64,000 nt of DNA from Brachynemurus nebulosus. Lineage: Eukaryota > Arthropoda > Insecta > Neuroptera > Myrmeleontidae. The position numbers and the translations under genes were made by a program. The stretch spans positions 16,614,877 through 16,678,876 of the forward strand of contig JAPWDM010000005.1 in NCBI GenBank assembly GCA_035578155.1. Direction: 5' to 3'. Below are positions 33,308 to 44,018 of this stretch, in pieces. The number at the start of each line of letters is the position of its first letter. Positions within the stretch are counted from its first letter, which is position 1. The notes below the pieces were generated by a model. The model made no database searches and had not been told where the DNA came from. It saw only the letters and a list, made by a program, of their open reading frames with translations.

Positions 33308-34066
33308 GACTAATAGAACCAGATTTCACCGGATAAGTGACGGAAGGGGAAAGGTAAAGCAACCATTCATTGATTGTACATTTACGCATAAAGTTGATGT
33401 ATTTTTCGATGACATTTGGGTGAATTTAACTAAATTATAATAGAAATTTTAGCGTCGTGTCCAATTTACGCAGAGTCTCAGTACTAATCGAGAAAAATTT
33501 AATCAAGATCCGTTCAGCCATTTATTTTGGGTTTCTTTGGAGAGCCAAAAATTTGGTAACGATACGTCCACTCGTTTACTTTAGACTTCTTTGGGGGTTC
33601 TTAGGTCCTACAGGATAACTTTAACTTTGATCGGTTTTTTTTATTCGTGTACATACCAATTTTACTTATAGTCTTGTTTCATCATTTTTTTGATACCTAC
33701 TACCGTTTTCTCGAAACTACTGAGGACAGATAAGTAAAGTCTATATTTCATTTTTAATATCCGTATGACCGGGCCCGGCTCGATGTAAATTTCATCTGTA
33801 TGGAATTTACTGAGAACAGCAGACGTGCCAGTTGATGATAACTGGACAGTCTAGTTGTTTATTTCTTTATAGAATACAAATTAATAGTATTTTGCACAGT
33901 AGGTAAATAAGTAATTTCATAGTAGTCGTAGGTAATAGTATTTTACAATATAAGTTCGGTAAGTTGCTTTTACTGATCGAGAAAATGTTGCGAAAACGAC
34001 ACCCGCAGGGTCAAGTTTTTGCAATTTTCGAGATCAGTAAATGCACTTAACGCATCGTGTATTGTA
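33308..34066. other. Non-coding stretch with an imperfect hairpin
   Basis: At about 33961-34048 'TTGCTTTTACTGATCGAGAA' pairs imperfectly with 'TTTTCGAGATCAGTAAATGC'; its loop contains ACGACACCCGCAGGGTC. No gene recognised. Confidence 0.4.
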
Positions 34067-34791
34067 TAATATTTTTTGCACGATCGATTTAAAATAATTA
34101 AAAATTAAAAATGTGTTAAATAAAAAATAAAATTCAGATAATATAGATGAAATTTATATTTCTATGTTATGACATAGAATGCCATGAATAAATATTATAA
34201 ATATTCATAACAACTAATATAAATCTTTGTAGTGACAATTGACAACTATATTTGTAAATAAAAAATTAAGTGTCAATATTTCACTGGCTTGAATATTTTT
34301 TTTTGAATTTTCTATTAAAAAAAATTGAGGAAAATAGTTTGTTAAACTATATTATTAGTGAGAATAATGAAATTGATGAAGCATCTTATTTTTGACTGCA
34401 AATTTATTCTCGTAAAATGAAAGGAACATTATGAAAGCCACAGAAAATCTTAATGATTGAACGACCTTTTGAAATGTCAATAAAATAAGAAGACTGATGC
34501 CAACAATAATAATAATAATGTGCAAACTAGTGAAAATTTTCATATTATTAATGGATTTATTTTCCTAATTGTTCAAATTGTACTTTTAATTTCAATATAA
34601 ATAAATAAATACAATCATTTTTGAGCTAATTTAACTTACCACACTCCTATTTACTTACCACGCATCTATTTCACTTACCGCACTGTTATTTTTTGGTTTC
34701 CATGGATATAAACAAACGTTCGAGAAATGTAACTTACTAGCATTGTCAACAGCCTCGGTAAATGCATGAAAATACACGATCGTGCAAAAAA
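34067..34791. mobile_element. TIR element candidate, ~725 bp, with 3x21-bp tandem repeat
   Basis: AATATTTTTTGCACGATCG at the left faces CGATCGTGCAAAAAAATATT at the right. Near the right end (34631-34692) three tandem units of about 21 bp read ACTTACCRCRCWYCTATTT with small changes. The flanks of the TIR motif also share 'GTAAATGCA' on both sides in direct orientation, so the exact ends are uncertain. No coding capacity. Confidence 0.45.
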
Positions 34792-35377
34792 ATATTATTC
34801 GTGGTATCTATAGAAATATTTATTAAATACTTACAAAAATTCCAAAATTATTTTTTTCTAAATAAGTACTTAGCAACTATTTAAAATTTGTATGATTTTT
34901 TTATAAATCGTCCATAGATTGCTGTATACAGTAATAAAAAATTGAGATTTTAAGATTTTTCATAAATTTTGACGGTTAAACAAAAAATTTTGCAAAACCC
35001 TTTCTTAGCGAGCGCCTACGATCCAACAGGGACCAACATGCCAAATTTCAATTTTGTAGATATTGTAGTTCTGGAGAATTTGTCATAGATGAGTGAATGG
35101 GTGAATGAGTGGCATTTCGCTTTTATATATGTAGATTAAAATGTTATATAATTTTTTTTCGGATGTACTAGAGAGGCGCTATCATTTGCGCAGATTTGGG
35201 CGTTTTCTTTTTTTTACATCAATTTCAACGCCCTCTGTACTAGGGCAAAATTATAAATAAAAGAGAAATTTTTCGCCCTAAAAATAAATTTTTCACTTAA
35301 AAAGATTATCTAAAAAGAGTTTTTCTTTTTGATTTCACTCACTATATAGTAACTTAAATTGCAGTAGCCTAGTCGTA
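34792..35377. other. Non-coding, with retroposon-like segment
   Basis: At about 35000-35145 the phrase order 'GGGACCAACATGCCAAATTT', 'GTCATAGATGAGTGAATGGG', 'TGAATGAGTGGCATTTCGCT' and 'TTTATATATGTAGATT' recalls a widespread arthropod retroposon 3' end. This is recognition from memory. The rest has no gene. Confidence 0.4.
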
Positions 35378-35408
35378 GGAAATTCGCTATGTTATGCAGG
35401 ATGCTGCG
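35378..35408 (+). mobile_element. HINE-1 3'-terminal fragment
   Basis: GGAAATTCGCTATGTTATGC followed by AGGATGCTGCG and ACAGGGTTA is the complete 3' end of the HINE-1 family: subterminal repeat, then hairpin GCAG-GATG-CTGC, then terminus. It is followed by TTTT as in other copies. The 5' part is missing. Confidence 0.6.
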
Positions 35409-35975
35409 ACAGGGTTATTTTATTAATATTTTATTTTCAAACATTTTTATTCAAAATTTTGATGTTTATTAGGGGATCAAAGGGGATAAACACAAAGTAT
35501 CGGGCTCTATTTATTAATCCCGATAAATCTGTACTAAGGGCTTATAAGGCATTGGAAAAAATATTTTATTTAATCAAGCAACACTCGAATGTGCTTTAAA
35601 GTAAATCAATATGTAAATACTTGATTATTGAACTGGACTTCGCAGGAAGATGTTCGAACATTTTATGGATGGTTTAATTATATACCAATTTATGACGGGA
35701 TGGACATTATTGTGTTATTGCAATTACGATCAACATGGGAATGAATATTTGTTATTAAATTGTAATTAATAATTTGTTTAAAATTTGTATAAAAACATCC
35801 ATATGAATCTCGATATGTATAGAGATAGTATAGATATTATTTCAATGTGATTTCAATACATATATCTGTACGGAGTCATTTATATTCATAATTTTCAAAA
35901 ATTAATGACTCATTTTGGTGGAGTGATTAGGAAACAATTGTTATTAAAGTTTAATTATTTTTACCAGATTGAATA
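35409..35975. other. Non-coding stretch
   Basis: Nothing recognised. Confidence 0.4.
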
Positions 35976-36448
35976 CAGTAAAAACTATGTATAACGTTTA
36001 CAGCGGTTGCCTTAACTTGACGCATTCGACATAACTGAGGCGTTATTCGGGATTACGGTTATATAATTCGGTTTTAAACAAAATTTCTTTTTAACGAAAA
36101 CATTAAAAATAATTCACTCAAATACACGCAAACACGAACAAATGTCAGAAAAAAACAAAAATCTTTATTAACAACAAAATAAGGTAGTTTTCGTATCCTT
36201 AACAACCCATATCTGATTGTAAAAATTTTGCAGACCATAATGTAATACATTAGCTTAACGGCACTTACTTAACCATTTGTATATCTAACAACTATGTACC
36301 TATGTAAGGTACTGATTAAATGCTTAAAAACCAATTCTATCAAAGTAAATTACTATAATTAATGTTTCCTCTTCCTTTTAAATCACATTATGCACTTTAA
36401 TGGCCATTTTTTTTAAGACCGCATAAAAAGGTCACGTAAAAAAAGTTG

Positions 36449-36483
<35 letters not shown>

Positions 36484-36511
36484 ATAAAAAAACTATATAA
36501 TGGTTTTGCTA
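35976..36511. mobile_element. MITE family B copy 3 with poly-A expansion
   Basis: TA then CAGTAAAAACTATGTATAAC at the left; ACCGCATAAAAAGGTCACGT, TTGCATAAAA, an A-tract of about 35 bp and GGTTTTGCT at the right. The right end matches copy 1 (16843-17130) closely. The A-tract seems to be an expansion of the AAAA following TTGCATA. Non-coding. Confidence 0.55.
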
Positions 36512-37604
36512 CTCCAGTACAATTTCTAAACTAATCTTAGAAAACATATGAATTTTTAAAAAAGTGACTTTAAATTTTCAAACAGGCGAGTTTACGTATC
36601 AGATAGGCGAGTCATGTTAAATTCCATTATCCATATTAATTTTTTGACGAAAATTTCATTCAGTTTCGAAATTAATCAAGTATTTTATAATAGTTTTGAT
36701 TTATTCAAAGAGAAATATGTACATATTTGATTAGTATAGTTCGGATTAATTGATATACCTACAGCTAATATAATTAATTAAGTTTATACAAATTTTCAAA
36801 ATCTGTTTTATTTATGTTGTAATGTCATATTACGTATATAAAATTTATCAAGACCAAAACAGTCATTCATACTCACTTTGAAAACTGAGATAAGTACACT
36901 AGATTACAAAATTAATCGCCATAAGTGTAACTATTTAATAAACACCTGATGAAATATAAAAAAGAATTATTAGTTGTTTTTTTTTTTAAATTTTATTTTT
37001 GTGAATGACCATAAATTTGGAATGATATTTTTTGTCATCACTCAGCAGTTTTATAAATCACTGACAATGTACCTAAATGTTTCGCCTCTAATGTCATTAT
37101 ACGGTTACTTAACAACAAAAAACATTTATGAGTAATAAATTACATTCAGATTTTTTTTTAATGATATATTTTTCATTTTTTGATAATTTGTGAAAATTTA
37201 AATTCTGTGACACGTACCGAACACGGAATATTTGAATGTTTTAACGAAATAAAAAATATCTTTCATTGCCAAGAATTAATGCCGGTGTAATTATTTTTGA
37301 ACGGAAAAGGTCTTTGCTCTTGATTTTTATTTTTGGCCATTTAATAATAAGTTTGGACCATTAACTTGGAAGTGAAATTTTCCATTTTTCACCTTTCTCA
37401 ACATTATTTTAATGTTTATATGTCAAAATCAAATTTATACACAAACATTTTCGAGTATCAAAAGAAATAGAAAGAGACGATGCTGTTTGTGATTGTTTCA
37501 ATCACCAATTGTCAATAATACTTCAAATACGTTTCTTTTGTTTTTGTGTTTTAGTGTTTTACTGTTTTTGTTTTTTTAATTTTGTGTATACCCCGTTTCA
37601 AATA
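36512..37604. other. Non-coding stretch
   Basis: About 1.1 kb without recognisable gene, RNA or repeat boundary. Confidence 0.4.
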
Positions 37605-37806
37605 CAATTGATCATGAGTGATCGTTAAAAAAATTAAATAATTCTTATATTCGAAACAAATCAATCTTCTATTCTTTTCTAAAAACAAACTGCAAATTTA
37701 GAATTTACGTAAGTGCAATAATGAAAGAGATAAAGCCAAGAAAACGGAAATTATTTAAATTCATAAGTGATAAATCATGGTTAAATTTAAGTGAAATGGA
37801 CCATAC
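37605..37806 (+). repeat. Dispersed repeat D, copy 1
   Basis: This ~200-bp segment recurs at 45533-45731 in the same orientation: CAATTGATCATGA, TCTTATATTCGAAACAAATC, AGATAAAGCCAAGAAAACGG and AGTGAAATGGACCATA are shared with few changes. A 43-codon plus-strand frame starts here near 37721 (MKEIKPRKRKLFKFISDKSW...) but the ATG is ATA in the second copy, so I do not call it a gene. Confidence 0.65.
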
Positions 37807-38380
37807 CTATGTTTTGTTTAAAGCTAAAACAAAAAGATTTTTCTTCTTGTAGTTCTATTTTGTTAAACAAAAGTGTAACGATCAGGGATGGGAAAAATTG
37901 TTCATAGAAACCATTTAAAATCCAAAATGGAAAATGGTTTCCAAAAATGCTTTTAAAATACAAAATGGAAAATGGTTTGGCTGAACATTTTATTTAAAAG
38001 AAAAAATGGAAAACAGCTATTTAAAATGGATTATAAAATGCAAAATGCTCTTTTTTTACTTTAAATTTATTCTATAAATTTTTTTATCATTATTTCTATT
38101 ATTTATATTAATAAAACAAAGGTTCAGAAAATGTCAAACGTACTGAAATTAAATGAGAGCAATTTTTTGAGAAAATTTTACAAAGTTTGCATGATATGAA
38201 AACGAAATTTAAATCTTGAAATATTATTACTCAATAATATTGAAGAATTTAATTAAGCCTTAATATATTCAAATCTTGATTTTACTACAATTGCAACTTT
38301 TAAATTATGAAAATCATCTATTCGAAATACCAAAACATTTATTTTTTCATTGACATGTCTTAAATATAATAGCACACAAC

Positions 38381-38528
38381 CAGGGCCGGCAAAAGAAATG
38401 ACGTGACCCCGGGCACAATAAAAAATTGTCAACATTTTTTTTTCAAATACACAATTGAGGAGCAAAAAAACCGTCGTGCCACTTTCTCCGGGCCCTTCGC
38501 CGGGCCCCTCGCCAGTTGACCGGCCATG
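38381..38528. mobile_element. hAT MITE, 148 bp, nested
   Basis: CAGGGCCGGC at the left faces GACCGGCCATG at the right. The flanking octamers are CACACAAC (38373-38380) and CACACAAT (38529-38536), one mismatch. The interior is GC-rich (CCCCGGGCAC, GGGCCCTTCGCCGGGCCCC) in strong contrast to the host element. The 92-codon minus-strand frame is a by-product. Confidence 0.75.
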
Positions 38529-38711
38529 CACACAATTTGAGTCAGAAAAGTTTGACTTGAGAGATCTGCAGCAACTAATTTAAATCAAGTGACATTGCAA
38601 CTCGAGTAATAAAAAAATTGAATCAGTTGAATCAACTTACATTTAACTTACAATTTGTTAAACTGCGTTCAATTCGAGTTCTATATGGTTAATATAAGTC
38701 ATAAGTCTCAT

Positions 38712-39550
38712 ACATATACATGAATCTCAAGCTGGCAACTTCAGCTAATTAATCGTGTAATTGTTGCTTCTCTAAAATTCAAAGTTATTCATGAAGAGAA
38801 TGTTGAAAGGATCAGCTCTGAATTTTTTTATAATTTTTGGGGTGGTTTTGGAAGAGGTTAGAGGCCCAGAGTTGTAAAAAGATAGCCTCCGCTGGCTCTC
38901 TTTTTTTATAATTAATCGTGTAATTGTTGCTTCTCTGAAATTCAAAGTTATTTACGTAGAGAATGTCGAGAAGATCATCTCTGATTTTTTTTTATAATTT
39001 TTGGGGTAGTTTTGGTGGAGTTTAGAAGCCAAGAACTGTTTATAGGCTCTTTTAAATAGTTCTTGGCTTGTAAACTCCACCAAAACCACCCCAAAAATTA
39101 TAAAAAAATTCAGAGCTGATCCTTTCAGCATTCTCTACGTAAATAACTTTGAATTTTAGAGAAGCAATAATTACACGATTACTTGTAAACAAAAGAAAGC
39201 CAGCGGAGGCCATCTTTTGCAACTCTGGGCCTCTAACCTCTACCAGAACCACCCCAAAAATTACAAAAAAAAAATCAAAGATGATCTTCTCGACATTCTC
39301 TACGCAAATAACTTTGAATTTCAGAGAAGCAACAATTACACGATTAATTATAAACAAAAGAGAGCCAGCGGAGGCTATCTTTTTACAACTCTGGGCCTCT
39401 AACCTCTTCCAAAACCACCCTAAAAATTATAAAAAAATTCAGAGCTGATCCTTTCAACATTCTCTTCATGAATAACTTTGAATTTTAAAGAAGCAACAAT
39501 TACACGATTAATTAGCTGGAGCTGCCAGCTTGAGATTCATTACATATACA
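38712..39550. repeat. Palindrome of ~165-bp units (2 forward, 3 reverse)
   Basis: Outer arms: TATACATGAATCTCAAGCTG at the left faces CAGCTTGAGATTCATTACAT at the right. Within, a ~165-bp unit starts at 38751 and 38913 in forward orientation, and ends at about 39180, 39343 and 39510 in reverse. Each unit holds TTAATCGTGTAATTGTTGCT, GATCATCTCTGA-type text, TTTTTGGGGTGGTTTTGG and AGAGGCCCAGAGTTG...CCTCCGCTGGCT. The symmetry centre is near 39045. The right side has one more unit than the left. The open frames on both strands are by-products of the repeats. Confidence 0.8.
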
Positions 39551-39916
39551 CATAGATTTGAGTATACATGCATTTTCATTTTAAATTTAAAATAGATTCA
39601 AATTTTCATTTTAAATACAAAATAAAAAATTGTTTGTCCGAACTTATTTAAAATAGAAAATGCAAAATGTCATTGTGTATTTTAAATACCTCTTTAAAAT
39701 GAAATCATTTTAAATAGTTCCCAGCCCTGGTAACGACAGTATATCAAAATAATCGTCCATTTCCAGCAGATTTCCATAAATTAAAATAATGTGTTCCCTA
39801 TATTTATAGTTGAAAAACTTACGGAAAAACCCAACACAATGCGAAAGCGATTTGATTAGCAACAAAAAAGTACTGCCGAAAGATTAATTGTTAACCAGGA
39901 TCAGGGTCGATTTTAC

Positions 39917-40142
39917 AATTGAAGACGTGAGTGGGTGAAGGTGTTATGTAACATCTTTTTAAAAAGTCATAAATTTTTGCAAAATTTTGGAATATTCTAT
40001 GCGGAAGTATCATAATTATACTACAATTTGGTTTCATTACGCCCATAGCTTTATAGAAATTCAATAATAAACACGTACTATTGCATGGGAAGTATAAAAA
40101 TGTATAAAAATGTCACATAACACCTTCATCCACTTCAATTAT
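39917..40142. mobile_element. MITE family A, copy 2
   Basis: CAATTGAAGACGTGAGTGGG then TGAAGGTGTTATGTAACAT at the left; ATGTCACATAACACCTTCAT then CCACTTCAATT at the right. The interior is shared with 1029-1282 (ATATTCTATGCGGAAGTATC, TTCAATAATAAACACG, CTATTGCATGGGAAGTATA). The right end has lost about 7 bp relative to copy 1. Confidence 0.7.
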
Positions 40143-40976
40143 TGCACCCGTGGATCCAACAAAATTATTGATAGATAAATAGAATAACAAAAAAGTAAAA
40201 AATATAGGGTGTTCCACAATGTTGTGACCTGAAACTTGCTGGATTCTTATTAAATTAATGACTAAAAACTATCTTTTTGATATATCGTTTCATAGTTAAA
40301 TTTTATTTCCATTTCGTGATTTTCCATCATATAACATAAGCTCCAAAATTGTGAATGAAATATGCCAGTTTCTCCAATGAATACCAATTATATATTTTAT
40401 TTCACCGATTTTCGTGATTTTCTCCGGAAAATCTAAACCTAAATTTGAAAAAACGTAGGTAGGTTGTAAATAAAATCCAAGTAAAAGTAAACAGGTATCA
40501 CTTTGGATCATCAGAGCGTAGAAAATTTCAGGTTTATCCTCCAAGACATTCCAAAATATTACTTGATAGAATGACATGTTACACGACCAGGATACTGTGC
40601 ATATAATACAGTTCTAATTGAAAATGCACTTAAATCCAACCAAACATACCTAATTCTTTAAGCCTTCCACTTTTTAAAACCCTATACGATCAAAAACTCA
40701 AATTTATATCCAACTTGCGATTTCAATAAAAATATAAAATTATATGTTTAAATAAGTAAATAAAAAGAAAACATATACTATTGTTTATGATAATAATTTT
40801 TCATTAGTAATGTAAACTTGAATTTTCATTTTTCCAATAAAAATAAAGGAAAAAGCTCCGTAAATAGGTAGGTATATAAATTATTTCCTACAGTATGTTC
40901 CATAGGGAAAATTCATTCTTATTATATAATTCACTGCAAAAATGTTTAAAAAAATTTCATTTAGACCAGCGATTCG
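40143..40976. other. Non-coding stretch
   Basis: A 93-codon minus-strand frame (40296-40577) starts with ATG but shows no domain, and its flanks carry no splice or poly-A context I can read. I leave it uncalled. TATAGGGTGTTCCACAATG near 40203 is a phrase often seen in arthropod repeats. Confidence 0.35.
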
Positions 40977-41907
40977 CAATGTTTTCTGTCGGCGAGCCAA
41001 ATTGTCAATACCAAAATAATTTAGCGGACCAAGAAACAATTTTAATATAAGGAAAGACACAAAGAAAAGATGGATTTGTTTCCTTTAACATAACATTGGT
41101 GTGCAACCCATCGAACGATTTTTAGCCGGTCTCCTATCCCAATTTACAAATTGAAAATACGGTCACAGGTTAACAGAAAAATTACATCCGCAAACTAAAT
41201 TATATTTTTTGAATTAACCATTTTTACAAGGGAAATGGAAATTTGGCATTCAAATTTGATATTCATATTGTTATTCACTTAGAAACGAAAAAACTGAGCT
41301 TGATGACGTCATCACGTATACTAAATTTTTAGAAGCCTTGAAAACCATAATAAAAATTTGGAGCTGCTCATCGATTTCCGGTAATGCTTTTTTTTTATTT
41401 TTGATAAATTCAGAATTATAAAGACAATAGCAAATCACATCATATATGTCTTGAAAAAAATTGGTTATTTTAACCTTTACCTAAGAACCTGATTTATTTG
41501 GAAGTAGATTATCAAATTAATTTTAATGAAAAAGTAATTCGCATAGTAAAAAAGGTTGAAGACAACAGTCATATATATAGGTGCATAAAGTCCCATATCA
41601 AAATACGATATTCCATATAAGTTTCGATATTTTCCAGCGGAAAATTACTTAACTATACTGTAAGTAATATATAGATAAATAATCACTCCAAATTTGAGAT
41701 TGTAGAGAATCTGGCATCACCAAGGCCGAACCTAGTCTAATTGTAAGTGGCGCCCGGGGCAGAGTCAAAAAATGGCGCCCCTGTAGAAAAAAAATTTCTT
41801 TTTTTCTGCCAAAAAACAAGTGATGAGCAAAAAAAAAGGTCACATACCTAATTTTGGCGCCCCCAAGACCGGCCCTGGGTATCACGGCCACATTTTGAGA
41901 GCCCCTG
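40977..41907. mobile_element. hAT-like element, ~930 bp, with nested MITE
   Basis: CAGCGATTCGCAATG at the left and, as complement of the right end, CAGGGGCTCTCAAAATG have the CAG-n-G-n-TCnCAA pattern of hAT termini. 'GGCGAGCCAAATTG' and 'GCGGACCAAG' after the left end are typical subterminal phrases. Flanking octamers (ATTTAGAC and ATCTACGT) agree poorly, so the target duplication is not demonstrated. A separate hAT MITE is inserted at 41721-41877. Confidence 0.45.
41721..41877. mobile_element. hAT MITE, 157 bp
   Basis: CAAGGCCGAACCTAGTC at the left faces GACCGGCCCTG at the right; the flanking octamers GGCATCAC (41713-41720) and GGTATCAC (41878-41885) are a target duplication with one change. 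Second-level pairs GGCGCCCGGGGC / GGCGCCCCC lie inside. It is GC-rich relative to its surroundings, like the MITE at 38381-38528, and may belong to the same family. Confidence 0.75.
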
Positions 41908-42562
41908 ATCTACGTTAATATTATTTATTGTCCCTCCGTGTTAATTCTTTATGTAGCTCACCTGCACAAATACAAAAAGATTCAAATTGGTTGAAACTTG
42001 GAAAGAAAACATTACAATTTAGAAAATGTTAATCATCAGCAAAATTTATCACATGCGCGGGATCAAACAAACAAATTTTGGTGTTTCAGTGTAACTTTTT
42101 TGCAAACGTATTTCAAGTTAATTAAAACAAACGACATCAGCGACACATACAAATGACGGTACTTTATTAATTACATTAAAAACACTTTGTGGTAAAATAT
42201 TTATTATTAGTGCTACACACAAAACTTTCACACTGTAGCCACTGAACCGTCGTCCAGACATCATCGTATCCACCGGTCCATACTTATATTACACATTTGC
42301 GTACACTAATTAAACATAGATTTATTAAAATACATCAAGCAGTTATACACAAACAACTTGAACAATACCGTCCGTGTGCGGTGACAAATGAAAATAAATT
42401 TGAAGTTGACAAATGAAACGTGAAACAATTGAAGATCGACAAAGTTAAATTTGTTGGTATAGTTTGTTTATTCGTTTGTGTTTTGTTTTAAAATTGTAAC
42501 TGTAAGTATGAGTATAATGTCGCGGTAACGGAGTCGTATAAGATCACAAGTGAATCAGTCAA
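41908..42562 (+). promoter_or_regulatory. Candidate promoter/5' UTR upstream of the exon at 42563 (speculative)
   Basis: This stretch lacks recognisable repeats and from about 42365 has more CpG than its neighbours (CCGTCCGTGTGCGG, TGTCGCGGTAACGGAGTCG). TCAGTC, matching the arthropod initiator, occurs at 42556-42561 immediately before the ATG, but that is too close to serve as start for this ATG. No TATA box of the right spacing can be assigned. The call rests on position only. Confidence 0.2.
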
Positions 42563-42647
42563 ATGGATCGGTTGCCCGCGATACGATCGTTCCGAAGTCA
42601 ATTTTATTTATTTATTCTTTTTTTCGTTACTGTATTTATTGGTACAG
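42563..42647 (+). CDS. Candidate first coding exon with signal peptide
   Basis: ATG at 42563 sits in a good context (GTCAAATGG). The 28-codon reading has a basic n-region (MDRLPAIRSFRSQ), a hydrophobic core (FYLFILFFVTVFIG) and a small polar end (T), as in a secretory signal peptide or signal anchor. It then meets ACAG|GTGAAT, an acceptable 5' splice site; without splicing it ends at TGA after three more codons. The segment is CpG-richer than its surroundings and shows no relation to the repeats here. It would be exon 1 of a secreted or membrane protein with a very long first intron. No partner exon is proven. Confidence 0.35.
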
Positions 42648-42695
42648 GTGAATTTTGATTTTATCACTAGATTTTTGTATTAGTTAAAAGAAAAA

Positions 42696-43178
42696 TACCC
42701 CTGTCGCAGCATCCTGCATAACATAGCGAATTTCCATTTACAAAAGTACGTTTTTCTCGGAAACTAGTTGATATAGAGTAATTGTAAATAAAACAACTTT
42801 CTCTATGTGATTTTTCCGCCTCATTCCGCCAAATTTTTTTCACGAAAAATGTCCAAAAAGCCGTAAACGTTTTCACGAAATTTCTTAAAAATAAGATGTT
42901 TTGTTCTTGAGTTATCGTGCGGACACATTTATATATATGTTTACTAAGTGTCCGCACGATAACTCAAGAACGAAACATCTTATTTTTAAGAAATTTCGTG
43001 AAAACATTTACGGCATTTTGGACATTTTTCGTGAAAAAAATTTGGCGGAATGAGGCGGAAAAATCACATACAGAAAGTTGTTTTATTTACAATTACTCTA
43101 TATCAACTAGTTTCCGAGAAAAACGTACTTTTGTAAATGGAAATTCGCTATGTTATGCAGGATGCTGCGATAGGGGTA
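42696..43178. mobile_element. Inverted dimer of HINE-1 right blocks (483 bp palindrome)
   Basis: The left arm (42696-42930) is the HINE-1 3' half on the minus strand, starting TACCCCTGTCGCAGCATCCT; the right arm (42943-43178) is the same half on the plus strand, ending AGGATGCTGCGATAGGGGTA. Arms of about 235 bp differ at only a few positions. They meet at a short ATATATATGTTTACTAAGT spacer, just outside 'GTCCGCACGATAACTC'. The left blocks are absent. The two ORFs over the arms are the same sequence on opposite strands and are not genes. Confidence 0.8.
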
Positions 43179-43462
43179 TTAATATATTTAAAGAATAGGT
43201 ACTCGTAAAAGAAATACAAATTAATTACAATGTAAAGTCTTAATTCATGCCTATTGATGCCAATTTACGGTAAATACTTACTGTACAATAAAATTGTATA
43301 CATATTATATCAGTACATATTTATACTCCAAGCTACTGGTTATCGCCACTGCATTGTGAGATACATAGTGATTGTGAGATACATATCTTATAATTATGAA
43401 TTATCCCAACTGTTTACCACGTTGTGTCGTATAGAATGTGACGATAATCACATTTTACACCG

Positions 43463-43782
43463 TGCAACGGTAACCGTCTGAATAACATATAGTGAATTTA
43501 GTATTTTTTTTAAAAGTTATTTTTCTTGAAAATTTTCTAACGTAGGACAATGGTTTAAAAGCCTATCTTACGTGACTGTTTCCGTACTTTGGAATGGAGA
43601 AAAAAAATTTCGCCAAAAATTTTTTGAATAAGTGGAAATTTTGGCAAAAAACTAATTTTTTGCAAGAACAAAAACCATGTTCCTGGCATCCGATGTGTCT
43701 GGTTAACGAACTCGTCCAACGGTTTGGGACTTCCAATACTTTCACCAAATTTCGTAAACCTAGGACATTCCGTTCGAGAGTT

Positions 43783-43846
<64 letters not shown>

Positions 43847-43872
43847 ACATATTATATATATATATATAAATT

Positions 43873-43947
<75 letters not shown>

Positions 43948-43975
43948 ACATATTATATATATATATATATAAATT

Positions 43976-44018
<43 letters not shown>

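Larger units (their letters stand above)
37883..39729. mobile_element. hAT element (non-autonomous), 1.85 kb, with 8-bp TSD
   Basis: The left end CAGGGATGGGAAAAATTG faces, as complement of the right end, CAGGGCTGGGAACTATTT. The flanking octamers are GTAACGAT (37875-37882) and GTAACGAC (39730-39737). CAGGG termini with 8-bp target duplications define hAT elements. Subterminal regions on both sides are dense in 'TTTAAAATGNAAAATG' motifs. No transposase is visible. Two other elements are nested inside: a 148-bp hAT MITE (38381-38528) and a palindrome (38712-39550). Confidence 0.8.

Noticed and set aside
39052..39448. Open frames of ~100 codons on both strands
   Set aside because: They fall in the ~165-bp unit palindrome and repeat with its period.
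40296..40577. 93-codon minus-strand frame
   Set aside because: It begins with ATG, but there is no recognisable domain, splice context or conserved motif; left uncalled.
42667..43198. Two nearly identical ~95-codon frames on opposite strands
   Set aside because: They are the two arms of one palindrome (inverted HINE-1 halves) read on opposite strands.
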